Source: Shinisaurus crocodilurus
Lineage: Eukaryota; Chordata; Lepidosauria; Squamata; Shinisauridae
DNA: 64,000 nt
Direction: 5' to 3'
Assembly (NCBI GenBank): GCA_021292165.1
Contig: CM037878.1
Span: 195,361,118 to 195,425,117 of the forward strand
A program made the translations under genes and the position numbers. Positions within the stretch are counted from its first letter, which is position 1; each line of letters begins with the position of its first letter. The notes beneath the pieces are model-generated. The model did not search any database. It was not told the DNA's origin and worked only from the letters and a program-made list of their open reading frames with translations. Below, piece after piece: positions 22,301-33,087 of this stretch.

Positions 22301-23555
22301 TTAAAAATTGAACTACCCTTAACAGTAGCCTCCAACCAAGCCAGACCAAGGATACGATGTATATTCGTATGGGAATATTGTGTATATTCCTCTACGTAAA
22401 CACAGCCTAAATATCAAACTGGAACCCACACTGATGTCCATTGAAATGCCCTTATACAAATACGCTGAAGCTGCTGGACATGTGATCCTCTTGGCACGTA
22501 CAAGCTCTGTGGTTTTTGTTGTCACTACCACTTAGAATGAGATGGCCAAAGAAATTGAATCATAAGTACTGAAACAAAATCACTGAAGAGTAAAATGAAA
22601 TGAAACCCAAAGTAGGCACTAATGCTGCTATCACAGCCTGGAATAGTAACCTTTTGCAAAGCAGCTTATAGAATGGTGGCACATCTGTGTACACCGGATG
22701 CATAGCATATACATAGATTTGTGGTACTGTAGACACTTCCTTAGATTGTTATTTTATGAATGTGAAATTTGGAGCCTTGTCCCTGGATTATTGCATTGTT
22801 TTGGTCTTTGCAACAGTGCTATAACTTAGTGGTTGTGATCTCTGTGCTGATTAAAATAGGACAAAGTCAGAGCATTTGAGACTGATAGCATGTTGATCTG
22901 TTCCATATTGTTGCCAGGCATTAGCTGCCTTTTGTGCTCTATATACGGTATATCTCACTGAGATAATGCACAGGAAGCACTTTAGGGGAACCTCTGACAG
23001 CCTGAGGGCCACATTGACTCCAGGGAAGCATGTTGCGGGTTGCATGCAAACAGTGCGCAAGAACACTCCCCCCCACAAACACCATTCATACACACAAGCA
23101 TCCACCCCATGCTTTTTCACTCTGTCTTCTCATAAAGCTCCCCACAAACTCATTAGCTATTCTAAATCCTGTGGCTTCAGTCAGTTTCTTCACACACTCA
23201 CACACCCCAGATTAACACCTACCCAGTAATCACCCCAAATCGCTCTTTTCCCTCTCTCCAAAATCATTACCGTCTTCCAGCACTGGCATTGCCCTTTTAA
23301 GAAATGTCCAAGGCATTGCTCTTTGAAGAAGCTGGAGCAGTGGGTGAAAGACGCAGCAAAGTCTTTGGACTTTGGGTGCGGTCTCTCAAGTGGCTATACT
23401 TCCCAGAATGCAGAAAGTGTGGGGAAACTGCATTGAAGAGCCTTATGCCAAAGTGAAAGACAAAGACAGAAACCACTTGGCCCCCTTGTAAGTGAACAGC
23501 GGGCAGTCAGAAGAGATGCCAGATAGGAAGGCGTCACAGGTTCCATATCTCTGCT
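22301..23555. other. Unassigned DNA
   Basis: I see no recognisable element or gene. Confidence 0.35.
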
Positions 23556-23559
23556 TCAG

Positions 23560-23720
23560 CGTGTTCAAAGTGCTTAACATAATTATCTCAGTAATCATTA
23601 CAGCAAACCTGTAAGGTAGGCCAGTATTATGATTCCCCCTGGCTACCCATACTCTGGGCTGAGGCTGAGAGGTAGCGGTTTCCCTAAGACCACCCATGAG
23701 ATTAGAACTAGGGATCTCTT
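23560..23720 (+). mobile_element. MIR/L2-tail-type ancient SINE
   Basis: AAGTGCTTAACATAATTATC, CATTACAGCAAACCTGTAAG and GTAGGCCAGTATTATGATTC follow the consensus order of the MIR 3' region (…ACAACCCTGTGAGGTAGG…ATTATTATCCCC). A degraded GGCTGAGGCTGAGAGG follows. MIR-like elements are ancient and widespread in amniotes. Confidence 0.65.
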
Positions 23721-24306
23721 GGACCTGTTCGTTGCTGCTCTGTACTGCATATAGTGATTACGGTATATGGCATATATAATGTCCCAGTGATCTGTTGTAA
23801 ACTATCCCTTGTGTAATCAGTTATGACTGCTTTTAACTTTGGGGAACAAAACCATGCTAAAATAACAAATCTGTGTGATTAACGTACCATGAGTTTTGCT
23901 GGGAAATTTGAACCTCTTGTGAATCGAGCCCAGTATGTCAGCTGCTATTTTCTTACATGAAAAACTCAATGCTCCAGTTGCTTACAAGTTAATGCTCTGT
24001 ATCAAAATTTACCATACAAACTCAGCAGCTGCTAAAACCGTTTTTTAAAAAGGGGGAAACCCTTATTGTGATATATTAGTTGTAAAAAAAGAAAGAAAGA
24101 AAGAAAGAAAGGAAGAACAACTAAATCAGAACTTTGATGAGTGGCTTGCTTGTTACATTTTTCTTGTTTATGCCTTCTCGATTTGGAAATATACTTAGTT
24201 TGAAGTCAGTGGTCTTGCCCTGTTAGTACCCTGTGGAGCCACTTAGATGTCAGGTATGTTCCCCACGTGGCTGCTTCCACATTGGCATGATTCATACATC
24301 ATGGGC

Positions 24307-24680
24307 CTGTTTACATGTAATGGTGGCAAATCTTGGGTTAATTAACCCACAATTTGCCGCAGTGTGTGCTGGGCGTGTTCCTCAGCCTTTTTGAATATTC
24401 AGCTTCCAATTGGGCCGATTGGGGGTTGCTGTTGTGATGTCTGAACCTGGAAACTATAGGTTAATCATGGGTTAGACAACCCACAATTAATCTACTAATT
24501 TTAGGTTAACTGATGATTGCTTAACCCATGATTAACCTATAGTGTCTGGGTTCAGTTGTCATGTAGCAACCCCCAATCAGAGATTGAATATTCACAATGG
24601 CCACAGAACGTGCCTGGCACACTCCATGGCAAATTGTGGGTTAATTAAACCACGATTTGGCACTGTTACGTGCAAAACTG
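24307..24680. mobile_element. Palindromic non-autonomous element, ~374 bp
   Basis: The left arm (GTTTACATGTAATGGTGGCA, TTGGGTTAATTAACCCACAA, CAATTGGGCCGATTGGGGGT) is mirrored by the right arm (AACCCCCAATCAGAGATTG, AAATTGTGGGTTAATTAAAC, CACTGTTACGTGCAAAAC). Inner ATAGGTTAATCATGGGTTA faces TAACCCATGATTAACCTAT. No target-site duplication was found. Confidence 0.75.
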
Positions 24681-24687
24681 GTCAATT

Positions 24688-24985
24688 CTAACTCATGGTT
24701 TATTTAACCCATGGTTTGGTTCCCTACCCAGGATTTGTCTGGCAGACAGACGAACAAAACCATGGTTTCTTTTCTCAGTGCCTGGGTTGTTTGTTTCCCT
24801 CCTCCTTTGCCTGTACCCTCCCTGTATCTCAAATGCCTTTGTGGTGCTGTAGTACTGGATGCAGTTTTTTACTACTCTTGCCCCGCAGCCTCTGTAGCCT
24901 GGCAAAACAACCCATGAACCATTCTGGCATCACACGTAATGATATAGGTTTAAACAACTGCCATGTCTTGGTGCTGATTTGCATG
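24688..24985. mobile_element. Non-autonomous element related to 39232-39647
   Basis: AACTCATGGTTTATTTAACC, CCCAGGATTTGTCTGGCAGA and TCAAATGCCTTTGTGGTGCT reappear in reverse orientation in 39232-39647. Both contain chance frames whose translations match, which shows common descent of the repeats, not a gene. Confidence 0.6.
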
Positions 24986-25066
24986 AAGCAATGAGATAGG
25001 AGCAGCAGAAGGTTTCCGATTTTATCTTTGATTAACTTGCCTATAGCAGTTTTAATAAACTGTAGC

Positions 25067-25439
25067 TAGGGGTGGGTGACCCGCCCGGCACTCGACTTGC
25101 GGCACGCGAACTGAGCTGAGCCAAGTGCGAGTGCCAGCTGAGGTGCTCGCTGGATTTCCAGGTCCCCAGCTCTACATTGTTTACGTAAAAAATAGCATAA
25201 AATATGTTAAAAAGGGATGTGATCTGCACAAATTAGACCGCGATTTGCATAAATTGCATAAATTAACGTATCTTACGTGAACAGCGTAGCACTGGAAACT
25301 GGAAGTTGCTTCCCCTGGCTCAGCTTGCGAGAACGCGAGTTGAACCGGGGAAAAGGTAGGGCGAGCAGAGCTCAGGGGGTCGAGTCCGGTGAGTTCACTG
25401 GACTTCCACCCCCCCAATTGAGCTTCGCACACATCCCTA
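25067..25439. mobile_element. hAT-type MITE (373 bp) with 8-bp target-site duplication
   Basis: The ends TAGGGGTGGGTGACCCG and CGCACACATCCCTA form imperfect terminal inverted repeats. ACTGTAGC is duplicated exactly outside both ends (25059-25066 and 25440-25447). An 8-bp duplication with TAGGG-type ends fits the hAT superfamily. The interior has a module, CCCCAGCTCTACATTGTTTA near 25163, that recurs inside the differently ended element at 56457-56788. No transposase is encoded. Confidence 0.85.
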
Positions 25440-25925
25440 ACTGTAGCCATGCTACTGGGTTCATGAAATTTTTCAAGCTCAGATGGAAAAGTTTAAAACT
25501 CCAATAATAATAACAATAACAACAACAAGAACAGAGAGAAGTAGTAGTAGAAGTTGGACTGTGCTTATGTGGTTATTTACTCTGTGAACCGGTATTCACA
25601 GATTCACTCATCAGCTTGCCAGGGGCAAGTGTTCCCACTCTCTGGGAAACAGGACACCCTGTTTCCACACAAATCTTTATTCCAGAAGTCGCATTTCCAC
25701 AAACAGGTAAAAAATTGCAGACTCCCTTCTGAGCATTAGAAGTGACTTCTGTTGTTCCTTACCTTCTCCATACCCTATAAATCTTGAGAGAAGACCCTGC
25801 TTCTCTTACGAGCCCTCTATGCTCAGCAGAGGATGTAGGGGAGGAGGTCAGTGGCAACCACACATAAGCCAAGCCTGACATTTGTCTTTGAAGATGGAAT
25901 CTTTTCTCTAAGAGCGTGCACGCAT

Positions 25926-25930
25926 GCGCG

Positions 25931-25965
<35 letters not shown>
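25926..25965. repeat. (GC)n(CA)n compound microsatellite
   Basis: About seven alternating GC dinucleotides run directly into about thirteen CA dinucleotides. Alternating purine-pyrimidine of this kind is the classic Z-DNA-prone sequence. Confidence 0.95.
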
Positions 25966-26350
25966 CATTCTGGATAAGTGAAATTGTTCCAGGTGAATAC
26001 ATTTCTTTAAAACATTAAGCCCTATTGCAATTTCTTGTTTGGGATAAAATGCTCCATTCCCACATTTTTAGATTTGTTATTCATAACTTCAAAAACAAAG
26101 GCCCCCAGCCAGCATGTGACATGAGTTGTATAAAAAAAATCTTTCCAAGCATTTGAAAAAGGAATTGAGCCAGATCTGGAGGAATCCATCTAAATCTTTG
26201 TTTGTAATGTGAACTATAATCATGTCCTACACTATGCTGAATGTGAACTGAACCCAAAGTTAACTGTAATAATAAAAATATCCTTTCAGTCTCCATTTCT
26301 ATTAATAGAGCACAGTAAGCCACAATATGTCCTACCTTTAAAAACTATAA

Positions 26351-26380
26351 AACAACAACAACAACAACAACAACAACAAA
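26351..26380. repeat. (CAA)n microsatellite
   Basis: About nine CAA triplets, just upstream of the MITE at 26395. Confidence 0.9.
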
Positions 26381-26394
26381 AGCAACAATGATTA

Positions 26395-26650
26395 CCGTAT
26401 TTTTCGCTCCATAAGACGCACCGGACCATAAGACGCACTTACTGTTTGGTACAAAAATTTAAAAAAAAAAAAAAAAAATCAGCGGAGAGGCGGGGGCTTC
26501 CCCCGCCCCACCCAGGAGTCCTCCGCTCTTCCGGACCAGCAGAGGAAAGTAAAAAAAATTTTTTTTACTATATTCACTCCATAGGACGCACAGACATTTC
26601 CACCTAGTTTTTTGGGGGGTAAAGTGCGTCTTATGGAGCGAAAAATACGG
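26395..26650. mobile_element. TA-flanked palindromic MITE, 256 bp
   Basis: The left end CCGTATTTTTCGCTCCATAA is the exact reverse complement of the right end TTATGGAGCGAAAAATACGG. TA lies at both edges (26393-26394 and 26651-26652). AGACGCAC repeats inside the left arm, and the right arm has TGCGTCT. A TA target fits the Tc1/mariner/pogo group. The A run at 26459-26477 is internal. Confidence 0.9.
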
Positions 26651-27170
26651 TAATAGATAGATTTATAGCCCCTTTTCAGGGTAAAAACCCTAACAGAGCA
26701 ATTTACAGCTTTATTAAATATTTAACTTTATTTTTTTAATACATAAACCCTAAAAACAATATTCAGTACATAATTGCTAATACTTTTTTTCTTGACTTGT
26801 GGCTAGGGAAAAGTTAGTGATAAGTTATAACACTTTTGGTTTAAAATGCATTCCCTTTTTCCATAATTTATTGCAGTTAAGACCAAATATAACCATAATG
26901 GGACAGTTTGAATATAACGCTAAGCCAGGATGTAGTGTTATGTGCATGAGCCTCTGGGAGCCCAAGCAAACCCTCGTGCTCGCACACTCCCTCTCCTCTC
27001 TCCTCCCCCTTTATGGCCAGGAGAAGGACTCCTGCCACATTTAATTTTGCTTGCCTTGATTCTTGGCTCATTATGTAAAAACTCGAAATAATGGTTTAAA
27101 ACAAATCCTGGTTTGTTAAACAAGCCAGCAAAGCAAGACAGGCTTGTTGTTGGCTTGTTTAGCAATTGAC

Positions 27171-28622
27171 TAGGATTTGTTTTATTTTTATTTTTATTTT
27201 TTAAAATATTTTATTTATTTTTCAAAACAAATTATAACACAGAAAATATATTTAGCAAAATACAAAATTATCACACAAATATAACATAATCAACATACAA
27301 TAAATCATAAAGTGCTCCCCCCCACCCTCCAAGGGACCAATTAATATACTTCTATCCTCTTGATCAAATAAAGTCTAAATTCCAAAAATATAACATATCC
27401 TGACAAGGCATGTTACCCTTCCCCTTTATTAATACATAGTCTAGTAATTGATTCCATATCTCCATAAAATTATTCTTCTTTAGCAATCCTTTTTTGCATT
27501 TGATACTACTAGTTAGTTTATCATTTAGGGCTATGTCCCAAACTTCCTTATACCAGTCTGTTATTAGGAAAACATGTTGTACTTTCCAATTTCTCGCTAT
27601 CATTAGCCTGGCCGCAGTTAACAAGTTTACAATTAACTCCTTCGTATTTTGATCACAAATAAGCTTCTCAGTTATTGATAACAATGCTAATTTTGGACAG
27701 ACCTCTAAATTAGTACCAATAATTTTCGATATTTCTGTAAAAACCTCTCGCCAAAACACCAATACATTTTTACAACTCCACCACATATGAGCATATGTCC
27801 CTTTTTCCTGACATCCTCTCCAACATAATGCAGAACAATTATTATCTATTCTATTTAATCTTACTGGAGTTAAATACCATCTCCAAATTAGTTTATGAAA
27901 ATTTTCCTTTATCCTAATTGACATCATTTTCACAATCCGTCTATCCCATATATTGTTCCACCCCACCTTCGAGGTCACCTCTTCAAATTCATTATCCCAT
28001 ACAGTCTTAAGCTGATCCTCTTGTTCTTTTGCTTTTTGGATCAATCTATATAAATCCCTTGTTATACCTCTTGTTGATGCATTACCTGGTAGGCCGTCTC
28101 TAGACATGACCATCTTTTCAAAATTAGTTAAATCTCTCTCGTACTCAGTTTTCCTTTTCCATTTCTTCGACCACTGTTCTAACTGTAGTAAATTTAACCA
28201 CAATAATCTTCTTCTCCCAACAATTTCCATTATTTGATCTCTAGTCCCCATCTTTTCCACCCAATCGGTCAATCTAATAACCCTTTCTTCTCTTAGTTTA
28301 CTCTCCAGCTCTAATCTTAAGTTTTCAGGAAAATCTTTAAGAGCTACCACCGGAGTTAATGGAGATATCCCTGGTATAAATATGCTCTTCATAGTACCCC
28401 AAATCATTAACAAATTTCTTAGAAAAGGGTTGTCTATATTTTTTATCAATTTATTATTATTTTTTTGAAAAAAAATATTCCCCAAAGTACTACGTAGTTC
28501 ACATGTTTCTAACTCCAACCACATTATTTTTTAGGGCGTGCTATAATATCCACTATATGTCTTAATTGATTCGCTATATAATACCATTTTAAATTCGGCA
28601 GACCCAAATAGGATTTGTTTTA
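27171..28622 (-). mobile_element. 5'-truncated L1 LINE with 14-bp target-site duplication
   Basis: The same 14 bases, TAGGATTTGTTTTA, occur at 27171-27184 and 28609-28622, bracketing the insert. In minus orientation the insert starts inside the RT thumb region (LPNLKWYYIANQLRHIVD near 28605-28550). It ends with an A-rich tail seen as T-rich TTTATTTTTATTTTT just after 27184. A long target-site duplication, 5' truncation and A-rich tail are the signature of L1 target-primed reverse transcription. Confidence 0.9.
27364..28524 (-). pseudogene. L1 ORF2 C-terminal region, 386-codon open frame
   Basis: This frame encodes the C-terminal third of an L1 ORF2 protein, downstream of the reverse transcriptase core. 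Residues 234-251 contain C-x3-C-x7-H-x4-C (CWRGC…H…WWSC), the cysteine-rich motif of L1 ORF2, followed by VLVFWREVFTEI. The ATG at 28522-28524 is internal, not a natural start. The upstream thumb sequence ending IARPKK lies in another frame, so a frameshift at the A run near 28530 breaks the protein. There is no endonuclease or YADD core, so the copy is inactive. Lack of further stops over 386 codons points to a fairly young insertion. Confidence 0.9.
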
Positions 28623-28745
28623 AACCGTGATTCCGGTTCCTATGTGATGACATTGTACTTTATAATTTGCCTGGCAGACATATAAATCTGGGCAACAATA
28701 AATTAAAATGTTGCTGTTAACACTAGCTGAGTTCACATGCTACCA

Positions 28746-28921
28746 TAGATTTCATAGATTTCATAGATCATAGAGTTGGAAGGAGCCTACAAGGCTATCG
28801 CGTCCAACCCCCTGCTCAATGCAGGAAACTAGAGGAGGGGTCTCCCATCCAAGTAATAACCAGGCCTGACCCTGCTTAGCTTTCCACGCTCAGACAAGCT
28901 GAGCCAGCGTAAGCCACAGGC
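28746..28921 (-). mobile_element. 5S-rRNA-derived SINE with CR1-like tail, copy B
   Basis: CTACCA stands on both sides (28740-28745 and 28922-28927), a possible short target-site duplication. The CR1-like tail (CATAGAGTTGGAAGGAGCCT, then GTCCAACCCCCTGCTC) is followed by the 5S-like block at 28839-28885. The tail end has an extra TTTCATAGA repeat, an L2/CR1-style short-repeat terminus. Confidence 0.85.
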
Positions 28922-28927
28922 CTACCA

Positions 28928-29848
28928 AGTACAAAATGGCTTACTAACTGAAATATAATGGTTCCAGCAAAAGAAATAGGCCCAATAGCCTATTTTTCTG
29001 AACGTACAAAATTTTGCTCTTAAAAGATATAAGTTTTGAAAAACTTCCATGTTCGAGACACAGGCTACAGACTACAGAACTGCTGTTCAAGGGCTTGCAT
29101 ATACACCGTTTCATTACTGTTTTTCTCTCTAACAACATTTTACTAACTAAACTGTACTGCATCTTCTCTCTCTCTTTTAAATTGAGGGATGCTTTCTGAC
29201 ATGGTGTGGGTTACTGCTAATTTCCTAAGATACTAGGTATGCACAGGCATAAAAAGCTTAACAGGGTCATAGCCACAGTGCCAACTGCAATACTTGCACA
29301 ATCATGATATCGTGATATGCCTATGCACAGGATTCAGTAATCTCGCCTACCCCACCCCCCTGAGCAGGTTGAGTGGGGAGCCAGGCTCTGATGGGCGAGA
29401 TGAGCCCAAAGAGCAAGCAGATGTCCCTGTCCCTCCTGTCTCAAGAGCAAGCTGGAGGCAAGGTCATCAAAAGTTGTCTGACTTTGCAGGACAACCAACA
29501 TTTGGTGACCCAAATGTGTCCATGGAGCACTTGGGTCCAAAGGTACCAAAACAAACTTGGGCAAAGATCATTAATAGCAAATTGGGCAAGGCTGGAAAGT
29601 TTCTCTTTGGTGGGAAACTTGAATCTTCCTGAAGTTTACTGAAGTGTATTTACCTGTTATTACACAGGTAAGTGTATTACCTGTGGCTTCATGGATACAT
29701 ATGCTTACTATAGTATGTGTCTTGGTAGTTCTTACAAGTTATTTGCTTTTTTATGGATGAAATTTTCTGGAAGTACTACAAAACGAAAGGTCTACACTTT
29801 TAATGAAAATCTCATTCGATGAGAATATGTATTGCATTAGAATCAATA
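28928..29848. other. Unassigned DNA
   Basis: Two overlapping plus-strand frames near 29294-29642 have no recognisable domain and are probably chance. Confidence 0.35.
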
Positions 29849-29856
29849 CATTATAT

Positions 29857-29989
29857 CGGCTTTCCCCAACCTGATGCTCTCCAGATGTTTTGGACTTCAA
29901 TTCCCATAATCCCTCACCATTGGCCATGTTAGCTGTTGATGGGAATTGTAGTCCAAAACATCTGGAGGGCACCAGGTTAGGGAAGGTGG
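29857..29989. mobile_element. hAT-type palindromic MITE, 133 bp
   Basis: CCAACCTGATGCTCTCCAGA and GATGTTTTGGACTTCAATTC are mirrored by GAATTGTAGTCCAAAACATC and TCTGGAGGGCACCAGGTTAG. Flanks CATTATAT (29849-29856) and CATTACAT (29990-29997) match at 7 of 8 bases, which fits a decayed 8-bp duplication. Confidence 0.8.
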
Positions 29990-29999
29990 CATTACATGA

Positions 30000-31610
30000 A
30001 TATCACACCAGAAAGTTATGTCCCCTTGGCAGTTTACAGAAGAATATATTTCCAACATGATGTTTTGCTAATGCACATAAAGATTTGATTACATAGGGAA
30101 TATGTATGAAATCAAAGTGTAGTTATCAAAGGAGTAAAACCCCCAAGAAATTGCAGTTATTCCAGGAAAAAAGGGTACAAAGTATGAAGAGAATGAAGAC
30201 TGCCATAGATGCAAGAAATGTAATTTTTAAAAAGTTGCACAAGAACAAAAACGTTTGCGAAGTATCTGGAAAGCCTCCTTCCAGGATGGCTTGTCTTGTC
30301 GTCATGAAAGGGTTTCTTTGGTTACTTATTTTCTTCAAATAATTGTTGTGCATTAAGCCAGCAATTAATTTTTTGGTTTGCATTTCTAAAATAGTTCTGT
30401 GCCTGGCCAGATATGCTATCAAGGGGAGAAAAGTGTGTTGTATATCTTTTTGTTTGTTTGTGTTTACCTGGTCTAAATGATGCAATTGTAAAAAAGCATT
30501 AACGGCAAGCTGGCATCTTGACTACAGCAGTATTAATGGAATAGAGCCCCTATTACCGATGATTCAGTCATCTGTCAGCCTGATAAATGGATTAGTGTAA
30601 GAGGTATTCCAGTGGGGAAATGTAGCCCATAGGGCTTCCAGCTAATTATATTTAAGTTGTTTAGCACTGCTGGGAAGCAGCATCCAGGCAATTGCTGAAA
30701 GCTTTGATGCAATGTGCCCCATTAGAGTTTGTGTTCAGAAACTCATTATCCTTTCAGGCTTGTGTTGGATGGATTCTAGGAAGCTGACATGAAATGGAGA
30801 GCAGCAATAAATAGCCAAGAAGACATTTTAATTCAGCTTACACTCATTTCCTGATTCAGCAACTATTGGTCTGTGTGATTTGTATGCTATACCTGCACTC
30901 AAAGGATAATTATGCTTTAACTTGATTTGTTATCTCTACAAATCTATTTATACTATCGGGCATCGAAATAAGAATATGACTTGGATCTTCCTAAATCAAA
31001 ATTTAAAGCAGGGAAATGCTGTGCATTCCTGGCATTCCCGGCATTCCCAGGATCTCAGATGGCACTGAGAGTGTAAAGTGCCTCTCAAGTTATCTGTGTC
31101 CGATCACTTGATTGCAATTGTCTCCTAAGCCCCTGACCTTGCAACCATGATCTGAGCTTTATGACTTCAGAGTTTGATAGAACTATTGGCTGCTCCTTGC
31201 AGGGGCCGCCCTTTAACCACTCAGAAGTTCCAGCTGGTTCCGGATGCTGCTGTCAGTGGTAGCTGCAGATAACACATTAGACTAGTTATCATATGACATT
31301 CTTTGCTTCCTGTTTGCTTCCAGGTACAGTTTACTCTATTTATACTCATCCTCATTGGGTGTTCACTCAGGCAAGCAAACCTATGTTTGCTATTGTGTAA
31401 TATGCAAAGCAAGTCCTGAGGCGGGACTGTTTTTTGAGAGAATATGTGTGATTGTGTATCTATGGTCCATTTTTTATATATGATGATAGCGGGCAAAGAG
31501 AATGTACTTGTACAGTGTTGTGTTCACCCTTAAACAGGGTTGCCTCAGCTGCATGTGTGTTATCTCACTCATAGGCTGGAAGAGGGTTATGCAGCTGAAA
31601 GTCCTGGTTT
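30000..31610. other. Unassigned DNA with a candidate conserved non-coding element
   Basis: No repeats were recognised. The stretch at about 30530-30900 has balanced composition. It carries motif-like words (ATGATTCAGTCATCTGTCAG, GCTAATTATATTT, CAATAAATAG) and no transposon debris, the general look of a developmental enhancer. Conservation cannot be tested here. Confidence 0.3.
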
Positions 31611-31618
31611 AAAAGAGG

Positions 31619-31651
<33 letters not shown>
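31619..31651. repeat. (CAT)n microsatellite at a LINE 3' end
   Basis: About eleven CAT triplets (ATG on the minus strand). It lies about 100 bp beyond the terminal stop of the minus-strand LINE frame, so it is probably that element's simple-repeat 3' tail. Confidence 0.85.
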
Positions 31652-33046
31652 GCGATCACTCCTGCCGAGTAAGATTGTCTTCCAGGATAAAAATTTACAA
31701 AAAGAAAATTTTAAAAGGAGGAAATTCTAAAGAAAATTGTGTAGACTCTAGCGATGGGTCCGTAAGTGACTGTGGAGGCCAATTCTAGATCCACACAGCT
31801 TCCCACAGTGAGGACACAGGTTACCAGATGGAAGATGGTCCTGTAAAGGATTCGTTTGACGTGCTTTTCGCTTAGCACGTTTCTCCCTTTCACCTTACAC
31901 TCGGGCTTTTTCAAAGTCCATGGAACCTTTGTGAAAGGCCAACCTCCAGTTAGATCATTCATGGGCCAGAGCTTCCCAGTTTTCGATGTTTATATTGCAT
32001 TTTTTTAGATTAGCCTTAAGAACATCTTTAAACTTCTTATACTGACCACCGATATTCCGCTTTCCATCCTTGAGTTGGGAATAAAGTAACTGCTTTGGGA
32101 GACGGCAGTCAGGCATTCGAACAACATGACCGGTCCACTGAAGTTGGCATTGAAGGATCATTTTTTCAACGCTAGTAGTCTTTGCTTCTTCCAGTACACT
32201 GACATTTGTTCGCCTATCTTCCCAAGTAATTCGCAGAATTTTCCGGAGGCAACGTTGATGAAATCTTTCAAGGGGGTGGAAGTGACGTTTATAGATAGTC
32301 CATGATTCGCAGGCATACAATAAAGTTGGTAATACAATGGCTTCATAAACCAGTGTTTTGATCTTCTTACAAATATCCCGATCCTCGAACACTCTATGTT
32401 TCATTCGAGAAAACGCGGCACTTGCGGAGCTCAAATGATGCTGGATTTCACTGTTAATGTTAGATGTAACAGAAAGATAGCTGCCAAGATAGAGAAAATG
32501 ATCGACATTTTCCAGTATTGCCCCGCCAAGCTGGATAGATGGCATCACCAAAGGGTTAACTTGCACTTGCTGATGAAGCACTTTGGGTTTTTTGATGTTA
32601 AGTGAGAGACCAAGTTTTTCGTATGCTTCTGCAAAAGCATTTAGGATAGTTTGGAGATCATCCTCTGAATGTGCGGAGACCGCATTATCATCAGCATACT
32701 GAAGTTCCACAACGGAGGTTGTAATTACCTTACTTTTTGCTTTCAGCCTGCTGAGATTAAAAAGCTTTCCATCTGTTCGATATGTAATTCCCACACCAGT
32801 GGGAAGTTTCCACTTGACAAGATGTAAAATCATGGCGATGAAAATAGCAAATAATGTTGGGGCGATAAAACATCCCTGTTTAACACCTGATCCCACTTTA
32901 AATGGAGCACCATGAGAGCCGTTGTTGTCCAAAACCGTTGCCGTCATGTTGTCATGGAGAAGTCGCAAGATATTCGCAAATTTATTGGGGCATGCAATTT
33001 TCATAAGGATAGTCCAGAGAGCTGTTCGGTCTACAGTATCAAAGGC
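31652..33046 (-). pseudogene. 5'-truncated LINE ORF2: reverse transcriptase with C-terminal C2H2 zinc finger
   Basis: The minus-strand frame opens near 33046 with AFDTVDRTALW (RT motif A) and passes through GVKQGCFIAPTLF (motif B). The frame from the internal ATG at 33004 has 349 codons, with the YADD box at its residues 103-106. LGLSLNIKKPKVLHQ, DHFLYLGSYLSVTS, LLYACESWTIYKRH and WTGHVVRMPDCRLPKQLLY follow. TGA at 31955-31957 and TAA at 31895-31897 interrupt it. The same frame continues past them to a C-x2-C-x12-H-x3-H finger (codons 31754-31816) and a terminal stop at 31748-31750. The TGA sits where a CGA is plausible, so CpG decay may explain it. The clade is not certain: RTE-like or another endonuclease-type LINE. 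Confidence 0.8.
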
Positions 33047-33087
33047 CTATCAAAGAGGCAACAGGCCTAGGCAATGGCACACATGTA

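Larger units (their letters stand above)
27068..28655. mobile_element. Palindromic non-autonomous element split by an L1 insertion
   Basis: The left part GGTTTAAAACAAATCCT at 27093 and the right part AGGATTTGTTTTAAACC at 28610-28626 are exact reverse complements. AACAAGCCA at about 27120 faces TGGCTTGTTT near 27152. The similarity continues outward (CATTATGT against ACATAGGAACCGG-type words). The L1 copy at 27185-28608 sits in the right arm. Without it the element would be about 150 bp. Confidence 0.75.

Noticed and set aside
24695..24994. Conserved small protein shared with 39269-39622
   Set aside because: The similarity extends over non-coding parts and comes from two copies of the same non-autonomous element.
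29294..29642. Two overlapping plus-strand frames as a host exon
   Set aside because: No recognisable domain, no clear splice sites, and neither frame has repeat or homology support.
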